Assembly (NCBI RefSeq): GCF_013128195.2
Contig: NZ_CP053452.2
Span: 5,394,001-5,458,000 of the forward strand
Length of the DNA stretch: 64,000 nt
Reading direction: 5' to 3'
Source: Frigoriglobus tundricola
GTDB taxonomy: Bacteria; Planctomycetota; Planctomycetia; Gemmatales; Gemmataceae
Shown here: in pieces, positions 16,230 to 25,419 of the stretch
Layout of the letters: each line of letters starts with the position of its first letter
Numbering within the stretch: the stretch's first letter is position 1
Position numbers and translations under genes: made by a program
Notes under the pieces: model-generated
The model's database searches: none
What the model was told of the DNA's origin: nothing
Seen by the model: only the letters and a program-made list of their open reading frames with translations

Positions 16230-18440
16230 ATGCGCTTCTCGTTCCTGCCCGCACTCCTTGTCGTTTTCACCCCCGTCACGGCGTCCGCGGCCGATGTGTC
16301 CTTCGAGCGGGACGTACTCGCGGTTCTCACGCGGGCCGGGTGCAACGCGGGCGCGTGCCACGGCAACCTCAACGGCAAGGGCGGCCTGAAACTGTCCCTG
16401 AAGGGTGAAGACGCGGCCGGCGACTTCGCGGTGCTGACCCGCGACATGCTCGCCCGCCGCACCGACCCGCTCCGCCCGGACGAGAGCCTGATCCTCAAGA
16501 AGGCCACCGGGCAGGTGCCGCACGAGGGCGGCGCGCGGTTCGCTCAAACGAGCCGCGAGTACGCCCGCCTCCGCACCTGGATCGCCAGCGGCGCGCGGGT
16601 CGATGCCCCCGGCGGGCCGATGCTCCGCAAACTGGTCGTCACGCCGGCGAGCCGGATTCTGGTCGCCCCCAGTGACCGGTTCCGCGTCTCGGCGGTCGCC
16701 CACTTCTCTGATGGCAGCACGCGCGACGTGACGACGCTCGCGGCGTACGAGTTCACCGCCGTCGGCATCGCGAAGGTCACGCCGGACGGCGAAGTGGTCC
16801 GCGAGCAGACCGGCGAGGTCGTCCTTCTGGTCCGCTATCTGTCCCTGGTCGAACCCGTGCGGATCGTGTTCCTGCCGGACCGACCGGTTACCGAAACCGG
16901 CACACTTGTCGCCAACAATGAAATCGACACGCTCGTCTTCGCGCAACTGAAAGAACTCCGGTTGAAGCCGGCCGAACTCGCTCCGGACCGCGTGTTCTTG
17001 CGTCGCGCCTACCTCGATGCGATCGGCATCCTGCCCACGCCCGCCGAGACGCGGGCGTTCCTCGCGGACGCCGATCCGAAGAAGCGCGAGAAGCTCATCG
17101 ACGCGCTACTCGCGCGCCCCGAGTTCGCGGAGTACTGGGCACAGAAGTGGTCCGACCTGCTCCGCAACGAGGAGAAGGCGCTCGACCGGAAGGGCGTCGC
17201 GGTGTTCTACCGGTGGATCGCGGCCCAGCTCGCCGCCGACCGCCCGCTCAATGAGTTTGCCCGCGACGTCATCGCCGCCCGCGGCAGCACGTACTCCCAC
17301 CCGCCGGCGAACTTCTGGCGCGCCGTTCGTGACCCGCTCCAGCGGTCCGAGTCGGTCGCGCAAGTGTTCCTGGGCGTCCGCATCGGCTGCGCGCGGTGCC
17401 ACAACCACCCGTTCGATCGCTGGACGATCGACGACTACTACGGTTTCGGCGCGCTGTTCGCGCGCATCGAGTACCGCGTGCTGGAGAACAACCGGAAGGA
17501 CAACCTCGACAAGCACGAGTTCGACGGCGAGCAGGTCGTTTGGCAGAACCGCACGTCGGAAATGCCGAACCCGCGCACGAAGCAGGCCGCGAAGCCGCGG
17601 TTCCTCGGCGCGCCGACGCCGGACATCGGCGACGGGGACCGCCTCGGGGCGGTCGCGGACTGGGTGGCGTCGCCCACGAACCCGTTCTTCGCCCGCGCGC
17701 AGGCGAACCGCATCTGGTTGCACCTGATGGGGCGCGGGCTGGTCGATCCGAACGACGACTTCCGCGCCACGAACCCGCCGACGAACCCCGAACTGCTGAA
17801 CTGGCTCGCGACGGACTTCGCCGCCGGCGGGTTCCGCCTGAAGCACACCGTCCGAACGGTTATGGCGAGCCGCACGTATCAGCTCGCCGCGGTCGCCCGC
17901 GACCCGGGGACGATGAGCGACGACCTGCACCACTCGCACGCGCTGGTGCAGCCGCTCGAAGCGGAGCAACTGCTCGACGCGCTCTCCCAGGTGACCGGCG
18001 TGCCGGTTCCGTTCCGGGGCTACCCGCTCGGGATGCGTGCCAACCAGATCCCGGCCCCGCCGCAGACCGGGCGCCGCGGGTTCGACGGCATGGGCGAGCG
18101 CTTCCTGAAAGCCTTCGGCAAGCCGGAGCGGCTGCTCACCTGCGAGTGCGAGCGCAACGACGACCCGGGCCTGCTGCAAGCGTTCCAGCTCATCACCGGC
18201 GACCTGATGAACGCCCTCGTGAAGAGCCCCAACAACCGACTCGGCACGATGCTCGCCGCGGGCGCATCGGATAGCGAGATGTTGGAGGAGTTCTACCTCG
18301 CGGCGCTGTGCCGCCCGCCGACCGCGACCGAATCGAAGAAGCTGCTCGCGTACCTGAGCGCCGCCGCGGACCGCCGTGCGGCGTGGGAGGACGTGCTCTG
18401 GGCGCTCCTCAACAGTAAGGAGTTTCTGCTGCGGAGGTAG
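16230..18440 (+). CDS. DUF1549/DUF1553 secreted protein with haem-like motifs
   Basis: A 736-residue exported planctomycete protein. MRFSFLPALLVVFTPVTASA is a signal peptide. Near residue 38-45 CNAGACHGN resembles the CX4CH form seen in planctomycete cytochrome-like domains, residues 120-215 form a bacterial Ig-like domain (RFRVSAVAHFSDGSTRDVTTLAAYE), DUF1549 spans about 225-440 and contains CARCHNHPFDRW (a CXXCH haem-type motif), and DUF1553 fills about 480-735 (NPFFARAQANRIWLHLMGRG). Function is unknown; the usual DUF1501 partner gene is absent here, so this copy appears to stand alone. Confidence 0.9.
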   Translation: MRFSFLPALLVVFTPVTASAADVSFERDVLAVLTRAGCNAGACHGNLNGKGGLKLSLKGEDAAGDFAVLTRDMLARRTDPLRPDESLILKKATGQVPHEGGARFAQTSREYARLRTWIASGARVDAPGGPMLRKLVVTPASRILVAPSDRFRVSAVAHFSDGSTRDVTTLAAYEFTAVGIAKVTPDGEVVREQTGEVVLLVRYLSLVEPVRIVFLPDRPVTETGTLVANNEIDTLVFAQLKELRLKPAELAPDRVFLRRAYLDAIGILPTPAETRAFLADADPKKREKLIDALLARPEFAEYWAQKWSDLLRNEEKALDRKGVAVFYRWIAAQLAADRPLNEFARDVIAARGSTYSHPPANFWRAVRDPLQRSESVAQVFLGVRIGCARCHNHPFDRWTIDDYYGFGALFARIEYRVLENNRKDNLDKHEFDGEQVVWQNRTSEMPNPRTKQAAKPRFLGAPTPDIGDGDRLGAVADWVASPTNPFFARAQANRIWLHLMGRGLVDPNDDFRATNPPTNPELLNWLATDFAAGGFRLKHTVRTVMASRTYQLAAVARDPGTMSDDLHHSHALVQPLEAEQLLDALSQVTGVPVPFRGYPLGMRANQIPAPPQTGRRGFDGMGERFLKAFGKPERLLTCECERNDDPGLLQAFQLITGDLMNALVKSPNNRLGTMLAAGASDSEMLEEFYLAALCRPPTATESKKLLAYLSAAADRRAAWEDVLWALLNSKEFLLRR

Positions 18441-19062
18441 ACGCTCGGCCCCGCGGCCGTCACGCCACCGGACAGACGACTTTTCGTTCGAGCGGGCTTC
18501 TCCAGCAAGGAATGCCGACATCTCTTACGGACGCTCGAACCCGACAGTTCGTTCCAGACGCAGTGAGCCGCGTCCCCGCAGCGGGGACGCGGCCGTCCCA
18601 CAAACACACCGGGCCGACCGGCGTTCGGAAACTGTTTTCGTCTTTCCCGCGCGGGAGAGGGCGGCGAGTCTGAAGACCGGGCAGGGGCCTTCGCTACACA
18701 ACTCCGGCCGCTTCAACGCCGCATTCGGGATTCAAAAGTGACAATATCTTACTGTTCGACAATTGGCATGTTGAAGCAAAATCGAACCCGTTAATCCTGT
18801 AGCGCGTGGCTCACGCCACGAGGACGTGACCGGCACCGAGTGCTGCGTGGTAAGGGGGGTAATCTCGTCCGCACGGACCGTTTGCCCACGCTGTTCGAGT
18901 CCCGTGGCGAAAAAATGACGCGGCGCAAACTGTTAGCCGCGGTACACAATCGTTATCGTTCTCGCAGTCGCCCGTCGGTCCGCGGCCGGGCTCGAACGGA
19001 GTCCGGCGCCGGCGCCCGGCCCGTTCGCCCGAAATCCGCTATCGCGTTTCGAGGGACACGGC
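18441..19062. other. gene-free stretch upstream of the beta-helix gene
   Basis: About 620 bases without a supportable gene. It holds a perfect hairpin at 18567-18593, a piece near 18650-18695 that resembles sequence at 29495-29540 (shared GGGAGAGGGCGGCG), and a small palindrome near 18803-18818 (CGTGGCTCACGCCACG). The stretch 18730-18790 is notably AT-rich and may hold the promoter of the next gene. Confidence 0.5.
18567..18593. terminator. perfect GC-rich hairpin
   Basis: GCCGCGTCCCCGC and its exact complement GCGGGGACGCGGC are separated by one A, 127 bases after the DUF1549/1553 stop. Without a T run it may be a dispersed palindrome rather than a true terminator. Confidence 0.45.
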
Positions 19063-21882
19063 ATGATCGGCTCATTCTGGCGCCGGTGGTTGGCCCAGCG
19101 CCCCGCTCCGCTCCGCCGGCCGCGACCGGCGCTCCGACCCCGGGTCGAAGCGCTCGAGTGTCGGTGCGTACCCGCGACACTCGTGGTGGACCCGAGCGTA
19201 CCGTCGGATTACCAGAACATCAGTGCCGCCGTTGCCGCGGCGAACACGGGCGACATCATCCAGGTCGCGGCCGGTACCTACAGCGGCGTTAACGATCTGG
19301 ACTTAACGCTCAACAAGGCGATCACCATCGAGTCCGCCAACGGCGCCGCGAGCACGATCATCGACTGCTCGGCGAGTAATTTCGCCATCGTGAACGCCGA
19401 CTGCACCATTCAGGGCTTCACGTTTAAAAATGCCAACAGTAGCGACCTCAGCGTGATTTCCGTCCAAATCTCTTGCACGATCACCGGATGCGCGTTCGAG
19501 AACGACACGAATCTTGGCGGCAACGGTGCCGCGTTCGAGCTGACCGGTGGCACGAGCACCATCAGCAACTGCACCTTCGATCACTGTGCCGGGGCCGGGG
19601 CGATCAGCGCGAGGGGGGGCAGCGCCGACATCAGCAGTTGCACGTTCACCAACGGCAACGGCCAGAATGGCGGCGCGGGCGGCGGCGGAGCGATCAACCT
19701 GAACAACGGAAACGTCACCATCACCGGGTCCACCTTCACCGGCAACACCGGGGGCAATCAAGCCGGTGGCGTGTTTTTCTGGCGCAACGGTGCTCTTACG
19801 GTCACCCTGTCCACGTTCACCAACAACACTGCCTCCTACGGCGGCGTCATTCTGGAGGGCGCCCAGGGCATCGACTCGCCCGCTTCGTTTTCGCAATGTA
19901 CGTTCAGCGGCAACTCGGCGACCATCGCCGGCGGTGTCGCCTCCCTGGAAGCCGGCTCGTCCGGCACCACGACGTTTACCGCGACCAACTGCCTCTTCCT
20001 CAACAACAGCGCGCCCGAAGGTGCCGTCATCGACGCGAAAACGGCCGGCGCCTACCCCAACGTCGCCAACGTTATCAACTCGAGCTTCTACGGAAACCAG
20101 GCGACCGGCGGCGGGAACGGCACGATCAGCGGCGGGGCCACCTCCACGGTCAACGTCACCAACAGCATCCTCTATGGCGACCTGTCGCCCGTGGAGATCT
20201 CGACGGCCGATCCGCCGGCCGCGGTCCACATCGATCACACGGACATCCAGGGCGGTCACGCGGGCACCGGCAACCTCAACGCCGACCCGTTGTACGTCAA
20301 CCCGGTCGGAGGGGACCTGCGCGTTCAGGGCAATTCGCCGGCCGTCAACGCCGGCACGACCGGCACCGGAATTCCCGCGGCCGATTTTCTCGGCACCGCC
20401 CGGGACCCGCAGCCCGATCTGGGGGCCTACGAATACGTCCTGACGGTCACCACCGGCGCGATCGCCACCACGCAATACAGCGCGTTCACCGGTGCGGTAG
20501 CGACCTTCACCGATTCGACCTCTATGACGGCGGCCGTCAGCGCCTTCACCGCCACGATCGATTGGGGCGACGGAACGGGCACGTCCGCCGGAACGGTGAC
20601 CCAACCCGGCGGGGCGGGCACGCCGTACGTCGTATCGGGGACCCACACGTACACCACGTTCGGCCCCGAGACCCTCACCGTGACGGTCGCGGCCGTGACC
20701 ACACTGGGTTCGGGAACGAGCGGGATCACCGTCAACCAGGACGTGGTCACCCATTTCGTGGTGACCGCGCCGACCGCGGGCACGGCGGGCACCGCCTTCG
20801 GCTTCACCGTTACCGCCGCGGACGCGGCCGGCAGCACCGTGCCGGGTTACACCGGAACCGTCCACTTCACCAGTTCGGACGGCCGCGCGGTGCTGCCGGG
20901 CGACGGCACCTTGACCAACGGGAGCGGTACGTTTACCGCGACCCTGAACTCGGCGGGCCAGCAGACGATTTCCGCCGCAGACACGGTGACCTCTTCCGTC
21001 GCCGGCAGCACCGGTTCGATCGGCGTCGCCCCCGTCGTCACGGCCAGTACCGCCGGCCTGGCCGCCGACACCCCCGAGATCGTGATCCACGGCTCCGGCT
21101 TCGATCCGAACGTTGCGAACGACCGTGTCGCCTTCAACAACGGCGCCGCCGGTACGGTCACCGCCGCCAGCCCGACCGCGCTCACCGTGACCCTTACCAC
21201 GCGCCCGGCCGGCGTCGGCGGCCTGACCGCCATCGTCACCGTCGACACGATCGACAGCGGCCCCGCCGTGCAGGTCGCCACGGTGACGCCCGTCGCCTAC
21301 ACGCCGACGGTCGCCGTCGCGTTCGGACCGCTCGGAGAGGTGCTGGAGGTCGTCGACTCGGCGGGCGTGCTGACGCAGTACGACGCGACCGGGGCGCACG
21401 TGATCAGCGGCGGCGTGCGGGGCGCGAGCGTGGCGTTCGAGCCGACCGGCGAGGTGCTGCTGGTGACGTTCCGGACCGGCGCTCTGGTGCGGTACGATCC
21501 CACCGGCACGTACGTGTTGAACACCAGCGGGGTACAGAGCGCGAGCTTGACGTACGGGCCGTTCGGGGAGGCGGGTGAGGTCGTTGATTCGACGGGTCAA
21601 CTGACCCGGTACGACGCGGCGGGGGCTCACGCCCTCGCTGGCGGGGTGTCGAGCGCGAGTCTGGCACAAACCCCGTTCGGGGAGGTGCTGTTCGTCACGT
21701 ACCGGGACGGCTCACTGGTGAAGTACGATGCGACGGGGGCTCACGCCGTCGCTGGCGGGGTGTCGAGCGCGAGTCTGGCGCGGGTGGAACCGGCCGGCGA
21801 AGTGCTGTACGTCCTCTACCTGGACGGCTCACTGGTGAGGTACGACGCGCGGGGCGCTCGTCCCCTTGGCACGGTCGCGTGA
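19063..21882 (+). CDS. large surface protein: beta-helix, Ig-like domains and C-terminal repeats
   Basis: A 939-residue extracellular protein. The N terminus is Arg-rich and carries RPRVEALECRCVPATLVVD (about 26-44), the planctomycete VEALE-R-CVP motif of exported proteins (usually LEDR; here LECR). Residues about 45-460 form a right-handed parallel beta-helix (repeated NCTF, GCAFEN, ITGSTFTGNTGGN, choice-of-anchor type), followed by PKD/Ig-like domains (about 465-680), an IPT/TIG-like domain (about 690-755, EIVIHGSGFDPN) and five repeats of 38-39 residues of the form GEVL-V---G-LV-YDATGAH---GGV-SAS. Likely a cell-surface or matrix protein; adhesion is an inference. DNA of repeats 4 and 5 is nearly identical, so they are recent duplicates. 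Confidence 0.85.
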   Translation: MIGSFWRRWLAQRPAPLRRPRPALRPRVEALECRCVPATLVVDPSVPSDYQNISAAVAAANTGDIIQVAAGTYSGVNDLDLTLNKAITIESANGAASTIIDCSASNFAIVNADCTIQGFTFKNANSSDLSVISVQISCTITGCAFENDTNLGGNGAAFELTGGTSTISNCTFDHCAGAGAISARGGSADISSCTFTNGNGQNGGAGGGGAINLNNGNVTITGSTFTGNTGGNQAGGVFFWRNGALTVTLSTFTNNTASYGGVILEGAQGIDSPASFSQCTFSGNSATIAGGVASLEAGSSGTTTFTATNCLFLNNSAPEGAVIDAKTAGAYPNVANVINSSFYGNQATGGGNGTISGGATSTVNVTNSILYGDLSPVEISTADPPAAVHIDHTDIQGGHAGTGNLNADPLYVNPVGGDLRVQGNSPAVNAGTTGTGIPAADFLGTARDPQPDLGAYEYVLTVTTGAIATTQYSAFTGAVATFTDSTSMTAAVSAFTATIDWGDGTGTSAGTVTQPGGAGTPYVVSGTHTYTTFGPETLTVTVAAVTTLGSGTSGITVNQDVVTHFVVTAPTAGTAGTAFGFTVTAADAAGSTVPGYTGTVHFTSSDGRAVLPGDGTLTNGSGTFTATLNSAGQQTISAADTVTSSVAGSTGSIGVAPVVTASTAGLAADTPEIVIHGSGFDPNVANDRVAFNNGAAGTVTAASPTALTVTLTTRPAGVGGLTAIVTVDTIDSGPAVQVATVTPVAYTPTVAVAFGPLGEVLEVVDSAGVLTQYDATGAHVISGGVRGASVAFEPTGEVLLVTFRTGALVRYDPTGTYVLNTSGVQSASLTYGPFGEAGEVVDSTGQLTRYDAAGAHALAGGVSSASLAQTPFGEVLFVTYRDGSLVKYDATGAHAVAGGVSSASLARVEPAGEVLYVLYLDGSLVRYDARGARPLGTVA

Positions 21883-22006
21883 GCGGCGCCCTCCGTTGCC
21901 GGCGCGGGGGGGGCGTGAGCCGTCGCCACGGGTAAAAGTTGGCCGTAGGGCCGCCGTCGGCGGTAGCCAGATTGGTCACCGGCGCGTGCAGGGGGAACGA
22001 CGCCTT

Positions 22007-23245
22007 TCACGGCGTCGCCGCTTCTGGGGTCGCCGCCGGCCCGTGCGGCTTCGCGCACACCTCTTCGGCCTGACCGCGTGTGAGCAACTTGTCGCGCTCG
22101 TCGGCGCGGCGGTTGAACCACGCCGCCACCAGCAACACGCTGTCCACGGCCACGTCCGACAGCTCCGCCGATGCGGGGTGATCGGTGAACGTGGCCGCGA
22201 GCAGGTTCGTCACCTGCGGCGCCGACTCCGGGGCCGGCGGGAAGCACACCGCTTGCACCTCACCGCGGTGGATCAGGTACCACCGAACGCGGTTATCGTG
22301 CCCGACGAGCGGGTAGACGAACGAGTTCCGGTCGCGGGCCTGCCGCAGTAGGCCGAGGCGGTCGTCGAGCCACTGCACCGCTTGCAACTTGTCGCGCAGC
22401 GACATCGCCTTCTCGAACTCGAGCGCCGCGGACGCGGCCTCCATCTGCTCGCGGAGCGTCTTCAGGATGGACCGGTTGCGGCCGTCGAGAAACGCCTTCG
22501 CGCCGCGCACGCCGGCGCCGTAGTCCTTGCGCGTGCACGCGCCGGCGCACGGTCCGCTGCACGTGCCGAGTTCGAACCGCATGCACTTCGCGGCGCGGTC
22601 GTGCTCGAACAGCTCGCCCTGTTCGGCGAAGTTCATCGCCACCGTTTGCGGGCAGTCGCGGAGCTTGAACCAGTGGTTGAGTCGGCGGGCGCCGTCTTCG
22701 GACTGGGTCCGGCGCACGAACGGGCCGTAGATGCCCTGTTCCTTGCCGGTCGGGGTCTTGGTGACGTACACGTACGGGGCCGGCGTTTTACCGATGCAGA
22801 TGTAGTGGTGCCGCTGGAACCCGGGCACGCCGAGGACGTTGAACTTCGGCCGGAGCCGCTGGATCAGTTCCAGTTCGCGCAGGAGCGCCGCGAACTCGTC
22901 GCCCGTCTGCTCCCAGAGCAGCCGCCGCGTCTGGCCGATGATCTTACCGGCCTTCGGGTCGCGGCTGTTCTCGCGGAAGTACGACAGCAGCCGGCAGCGG
23001 AGGCTCTTCGCCTTGCCGACGTAGATGAGGCGGTCGCGGCCGTCGAGCATCCCGTACACGCCGGGCGCCTTCGGGGCGTGCTCCTTCACCCCGCGCTTGA
23101 GGCGGCTGACCCGCTTCCCGACGATCACGCGGGCGGGCGGCTCCTCGTCCGCCGGGCGGAAGCGGCTCGGCCCGAAGCCGTCGAAGTCGTCGCCCGCGAA
23201 CAGGCGCGGCTGGCGTTTCTTCCCGTCCGTGGGTGTTCGGCTCAT
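22007..23245 (-). CDS. UvrC-like GIY-YIG protein lacking the C-terminal nuclease half
   Basis: A 412-residue protein with the N-terminal half of the excision nuclease UvrC: GIY-YIG domain at about 59-135 (PGVYGMLD, LIYVGKAKSLRCRLLSYF, catalytic-type glutamate in ELELIQRLRPKFN), the four cysteines that bind an iron-sulfur cluster in UvrC (C198, C221, C229, C233; LRDC, AKC, GTC, GPC), and a UVR motif near 266-297 (MEAASAALEFEKAMSLRDKL). The RNase H-like endonuclease and helix-hairpin-helix domains of full UvrC are missing; full UvrC is about 600 residues. It could act like Cho, which makes only the 3' cut, or be another structure-specific nuclease. Confidence 0.85.
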   Translation of the reverse strand: MSRTPTDGKKRQPRLFAGDDFDGFGPSRFRPADEEPPARVIVGKRVSRLKRGVKEHAPKAPGVYGMLDGRDRLIYVGKAKSLRCRLLSYFRENSRDPKAGKIIGQTRRLLWEQTGDEFAALLRELELIQRLRPKFNVLGVPGFQRHHYICIGKTPAPYVYVTKTPTGKEQGIYGPFVRRTQSEDGARRLNHWFKLRDCPQTVAMNFAEQGELFEHDRAAKCMRFELGTCSGPCAGACTRKDYGAGVRGAKAFLDGRNRSILKTLREQMEAASAALEFEKAMSLRDKLQAVQWLDDRLGLLRQARDRNSFVYPLVGHDNRVRWYLIHRGEVQAVCFPPAPESAPQVTNLLAATFTDHPASAELSDVAVDSVLLVAAWFNRRADERDKLLTRGQAEEVCAKPHGPAATPEAATP

Positions 23246-23403
23246 GAGGTGCGTTTTCGCCGCTTGTGGGTCGTGGTGTACGCGAGTATTCTACCCCTGG
23301 GCGGCGGTCGAGAGAACGGCGAATTCGAGTCGGGCGGGTGGCGCGAGCAAGGCGCCCGCGCTCGTTAACCGCGAATCGGGACACGCGAGTAACGGAGAGG
23401 TCG

Positions 23404-23898
23404 ATGAAGGTCCGGTTGTTCGCCGCGGGCGCCCTCGCTGCGCTGATCGGTCTGACGGCGCCGCGGTCCGGCCCCGCGGCCGACACGTCGTCCATTTATG
23501 AAACGCTCAAACTGATGCAGAACCACACGGTGCTGTTCGTCGCGACGACCGAGGCGAAGGAGGCCGAGACGCTGAAGGGCGACGGGCCGCACACCCTGTT
23601 CGCGCCGACCGACGCCGCGTTCAAAAGGCTCGACGACGCGACCATCAAGAAGATCGCCACCGATAAAGACACGGTGAAGCAGCTCCTCCGCTCGCACCTG
23701 GTTTCGGGTAAGCGCATGGCGGCCGATTTGAAGAAGCTCGACGGAATGGACCTGCGGACGCTTCGCGGCAACGCGCTCAAGGTGGAAGACGCGAAGGACG
23801 GCCTGCGGGTCGGCGGGGCAAAACTCGTGGACGCGGACATTCGGTGCAGCAACGGGGTGATCCACGTCATCGACACCGTGCTGCCCGTGACGAAGTGA
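23404..23898 (+). CDS. secreted fasciclin (FAS1) domain protein
   Basis: A 164-residue protein with a signal peptide (MKVRLFAAGALAALIGLTAP) and one FAS1 domain: H1 box HTLFAPTDAAFKRL and H2 box NGVIHVIDTVLPVTK at the end. FAS1 domains mediate adhesion or ligand binding at the cell surface. The start at 23404 has GGAGAGG upstream at 23394-23400. Followed by a strong hairpin before the convergent BON gene. Confidence 0.9.
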   Translation: MKVRLFAAGALAALIGLTAPRSGPAADTSSIYETLKLMQNHTVLFVATTEAKEAETLKGDGPHTLFAPTDAAFKRLDDATIKKIATDKDTVKQLLRSHLVSGKRMAADLKKLDGMDLRTLRGNALKVEDAKDGLRVGGAKLVDADIRCSNGVIHVIDTVLPVTK

Positions 23899-23904
23899 AA
23901 ACGA

Positions 23905-23941
23905 CGCACCCGCCGCGGCCCTTGGGGCCGCGGCGGGTGCG
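23905..23941. terminator. bidirectional hairpin between fasciclin and BON genes
   Basis: A perfect 17-base stem, CGCACCCGCCGCGGCCC with its complement, around a 3-base loop, 6 bases after the fasciclin stop and 19 bases past the end of the leftward BON gene. Confidence 0.75.
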
Positions 23942-23960
23942 AGTGGGTCCGCGCGATCCG

Positions 23961-24185
23961 TCAAGTCAGTTCCGGGTTCACTTCGACGCGGTTGAGGAGC
24001 GTGCGGGCGCCGAGGACCGGCCGAACGGTTTCCTGCGCCATCTGTTTGAGGTAGTAGCTCGACACGCGCCCCGTGATGACGACCTGGGTACTGTCAGCGG
24101 TCACAACCAGCCGACGGAGCTGGCCGAGGGGGCTGCTCGTGAGGGCATCGGCGGGCTCGGGGGAGAGAACCGGACAGGTGGTCAT
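23961..24185 (-). CDS. small BON-domain protein
   Basis: A 74-residue protein, start MTTCPVLSPEPADALTSS at 24185. Residues 28-74 resemble a BON domain (LRRLVVTADSTQVVITGRVS, then a helix and LLNRVEVN), a small fold found in envelope and osmotic-stress proteins. There is no clear signal peptide. Assignment is tentative because of the short length. The frame is open upstream to 24392 but that part is Arg/Pro-rich shadow sequence. Confidence 0.6.
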   Translation of the reverse strand: MTTCPVLSPEPADALTSSPLGQLRRLVVTADSTQVVITGRVSSYYLKQMAQETVRPVLGARTLLNRVEVNPELT

Positions 24186-24564
24186 GGCGTCGCTCCTGCG
24201 GGGGGGCCTTGGACGATGCACAGAACCGAGAAGGTTCACGGAAGGCCGGAGGGGCGTCGGCTGCCGCGGGGTCGGGATGGCTCCGACAATGGAATTTTTG
24301 GCAAGAGGGGCGTGAGTCCGTCCAGGTTGCCGAGCGAGTCGGAAGCATCCATTTCCACACGGGATCGTATCCTCCCGAAAAATGGGTTGCAACGATTTTT
24401 CGCATTTTCCTCAATTTTCTCACACTTGATGCGGTCACGCTTCGGGCATAGACTTCCGCCGCTGCCGCCCCTTGTGGGTGTCCGGATTTCGTGCCGAAAA
24501 GAACCGAGCCCCCGTCCCGAAGTACGAGTCGGGCTGCGCACCACCGACAGTCACCGGAGCCCAC
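24186..24564. other. divergent intergenic region
   Basis: About 380 bases between the leftward BON gene and the rightward DUF4337 gene. The 24360-24430 part is AT-rich for this genome. It holds a candidate promoter at 24426-24454; no gene or strong hairpin was seen. Confidence 0.45.
24426..24454 (+). promoter_or_regulatory. candidate promoter for the DUF4337 / GT-C operon
   Basis: TTGATG at 24426-24431 and TAGACT at 24449-24454 are separated by 17 bases, each matching 4 of 6 consensus positions, just downstream of an AT-rich stretch. The leader to the ATG at 24565 would be about 100 bases. Pattern match only. Confidence 0.28.
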
Positions 24565-25419
24565 ATGGCGAACACGCACGAGCACCTGGAACACGCCGAA
24601 CACGCCGAGCACAACTCCCACGACCCGTTCAACCAGCGCGTCGCGGTGTCGATGGCGATCGTCGCCGCGCTCCTGGCCGGGATCAGCATGGTCGGGCACC
24701 GGACCCACAACGCGGTGCTCCAGTTGCAAGGCGACTCGAACCGCCTGCTGGGCGACGTGAACCGGGTCATCGGTGACGCGAACCGGGTCGGGACCGAGGC
24801 GGCGTCGGCCGAAACGGAGAAGTCCAACCTGTTCGCGTGGTACCAGGCCAAGCGGCAGCGGCAGGCCCAGTTCGAAAATGATGCCACGATCATCGAGCTG
24901 ATGCCCGGAACGGAGCTGTTGGGCAAAGACGCCGACGAGGAGGCGAAGAAGCGGGCCGCGGGCAAGGACGCGAAACGGGCGGAAACGGTTACCGGCTTCA
25001 GGAAGCGGGTGGCGGAGTACAACAAGACGAACGAGAAGAAGGACAACCTGCCGGACCTGATCGAGCGCGGCGACGAGGCCGGGAAGCGGGCCGAGCGGCT
25101 GCGGGCGGAGGCGGCCAAGATCCGCAGTGAGGCCGACACGTTCCGCACGCAAGCCGAAAAGAAAACGGCGGAGGCCGAACACACGCACCACCAGGCCGAC
25201 CGCCTCGACATCGCCCACCTGTCGGCCGAGATCGGGCTCGTGCTGTGTTCGATCGCGCTGCTGACCAAGAAGAAGGTGTACTGGTTCACCGGCCTCGGTG
25301 CGGCCGTGGTGGCGATCGGCCTGACCGCCTCCGCGTACACGATCCCGCACCACCACCCGGCCGATTCGCACGACGCACCGACGCACGCCGCGCCCGACGA
25401 TAAGGGGAAGCCGCACTGA
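24565..25419 (+). CDS. DUF4337 family membrane protein
   Basis: A 284-residue protein, start MANTHEHLEHAEHAEHNSHD, with a His-rich N terminus, a first membrane span (about 26-45, VAVSMAIVAALLAGISMVGH), a long charged coiled-coil region (about 70-210, many Lys/Glu/Ala) and a C-terminal hairpin of two spans (about 218-260). This matches DUF4337, unknown function, frequent in bacterial membranes. The last bases overlap the proposed CTG start of the following membrane gene, so the two are probably translationally coupled. Confidence 0.85.
   Translation: MANTHEHLEHAEHAEHNSHDPFNQRVAVSMAIVAALLAGISMVGHRTHNAVLQLQGDSNRLLGDVNRVIGDANRVGTEAASAETEKSNLFAWYQAKRQRQAQFENDATIIELMPGTELLGKDADEEAKKRAAGKDAKRAETVTGFRKRVAEYNKTNEKKDNLPDLIERGDEAGKRAERLRAEAAKIRSEADTFRTQAEKKTAEAEHTHHQADRLDIAHLSAEIGLVLCSIALLTKKKVYWFTGLGAAVVAIGLTASAYTIPHHHPADSHDAPTHAAPDDKGKPH

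Noticed and set aside
19303-21669. 788-residue antisense ORF across the beta-helix gene
   Set aside because: It is rich in Arg/Gly/Asp without domains and is the reverse of a well-supported coding frame; an expected shadow in high-GC DNA. The same holds for 24435-27095 and 15135-16946 on the minus strand.
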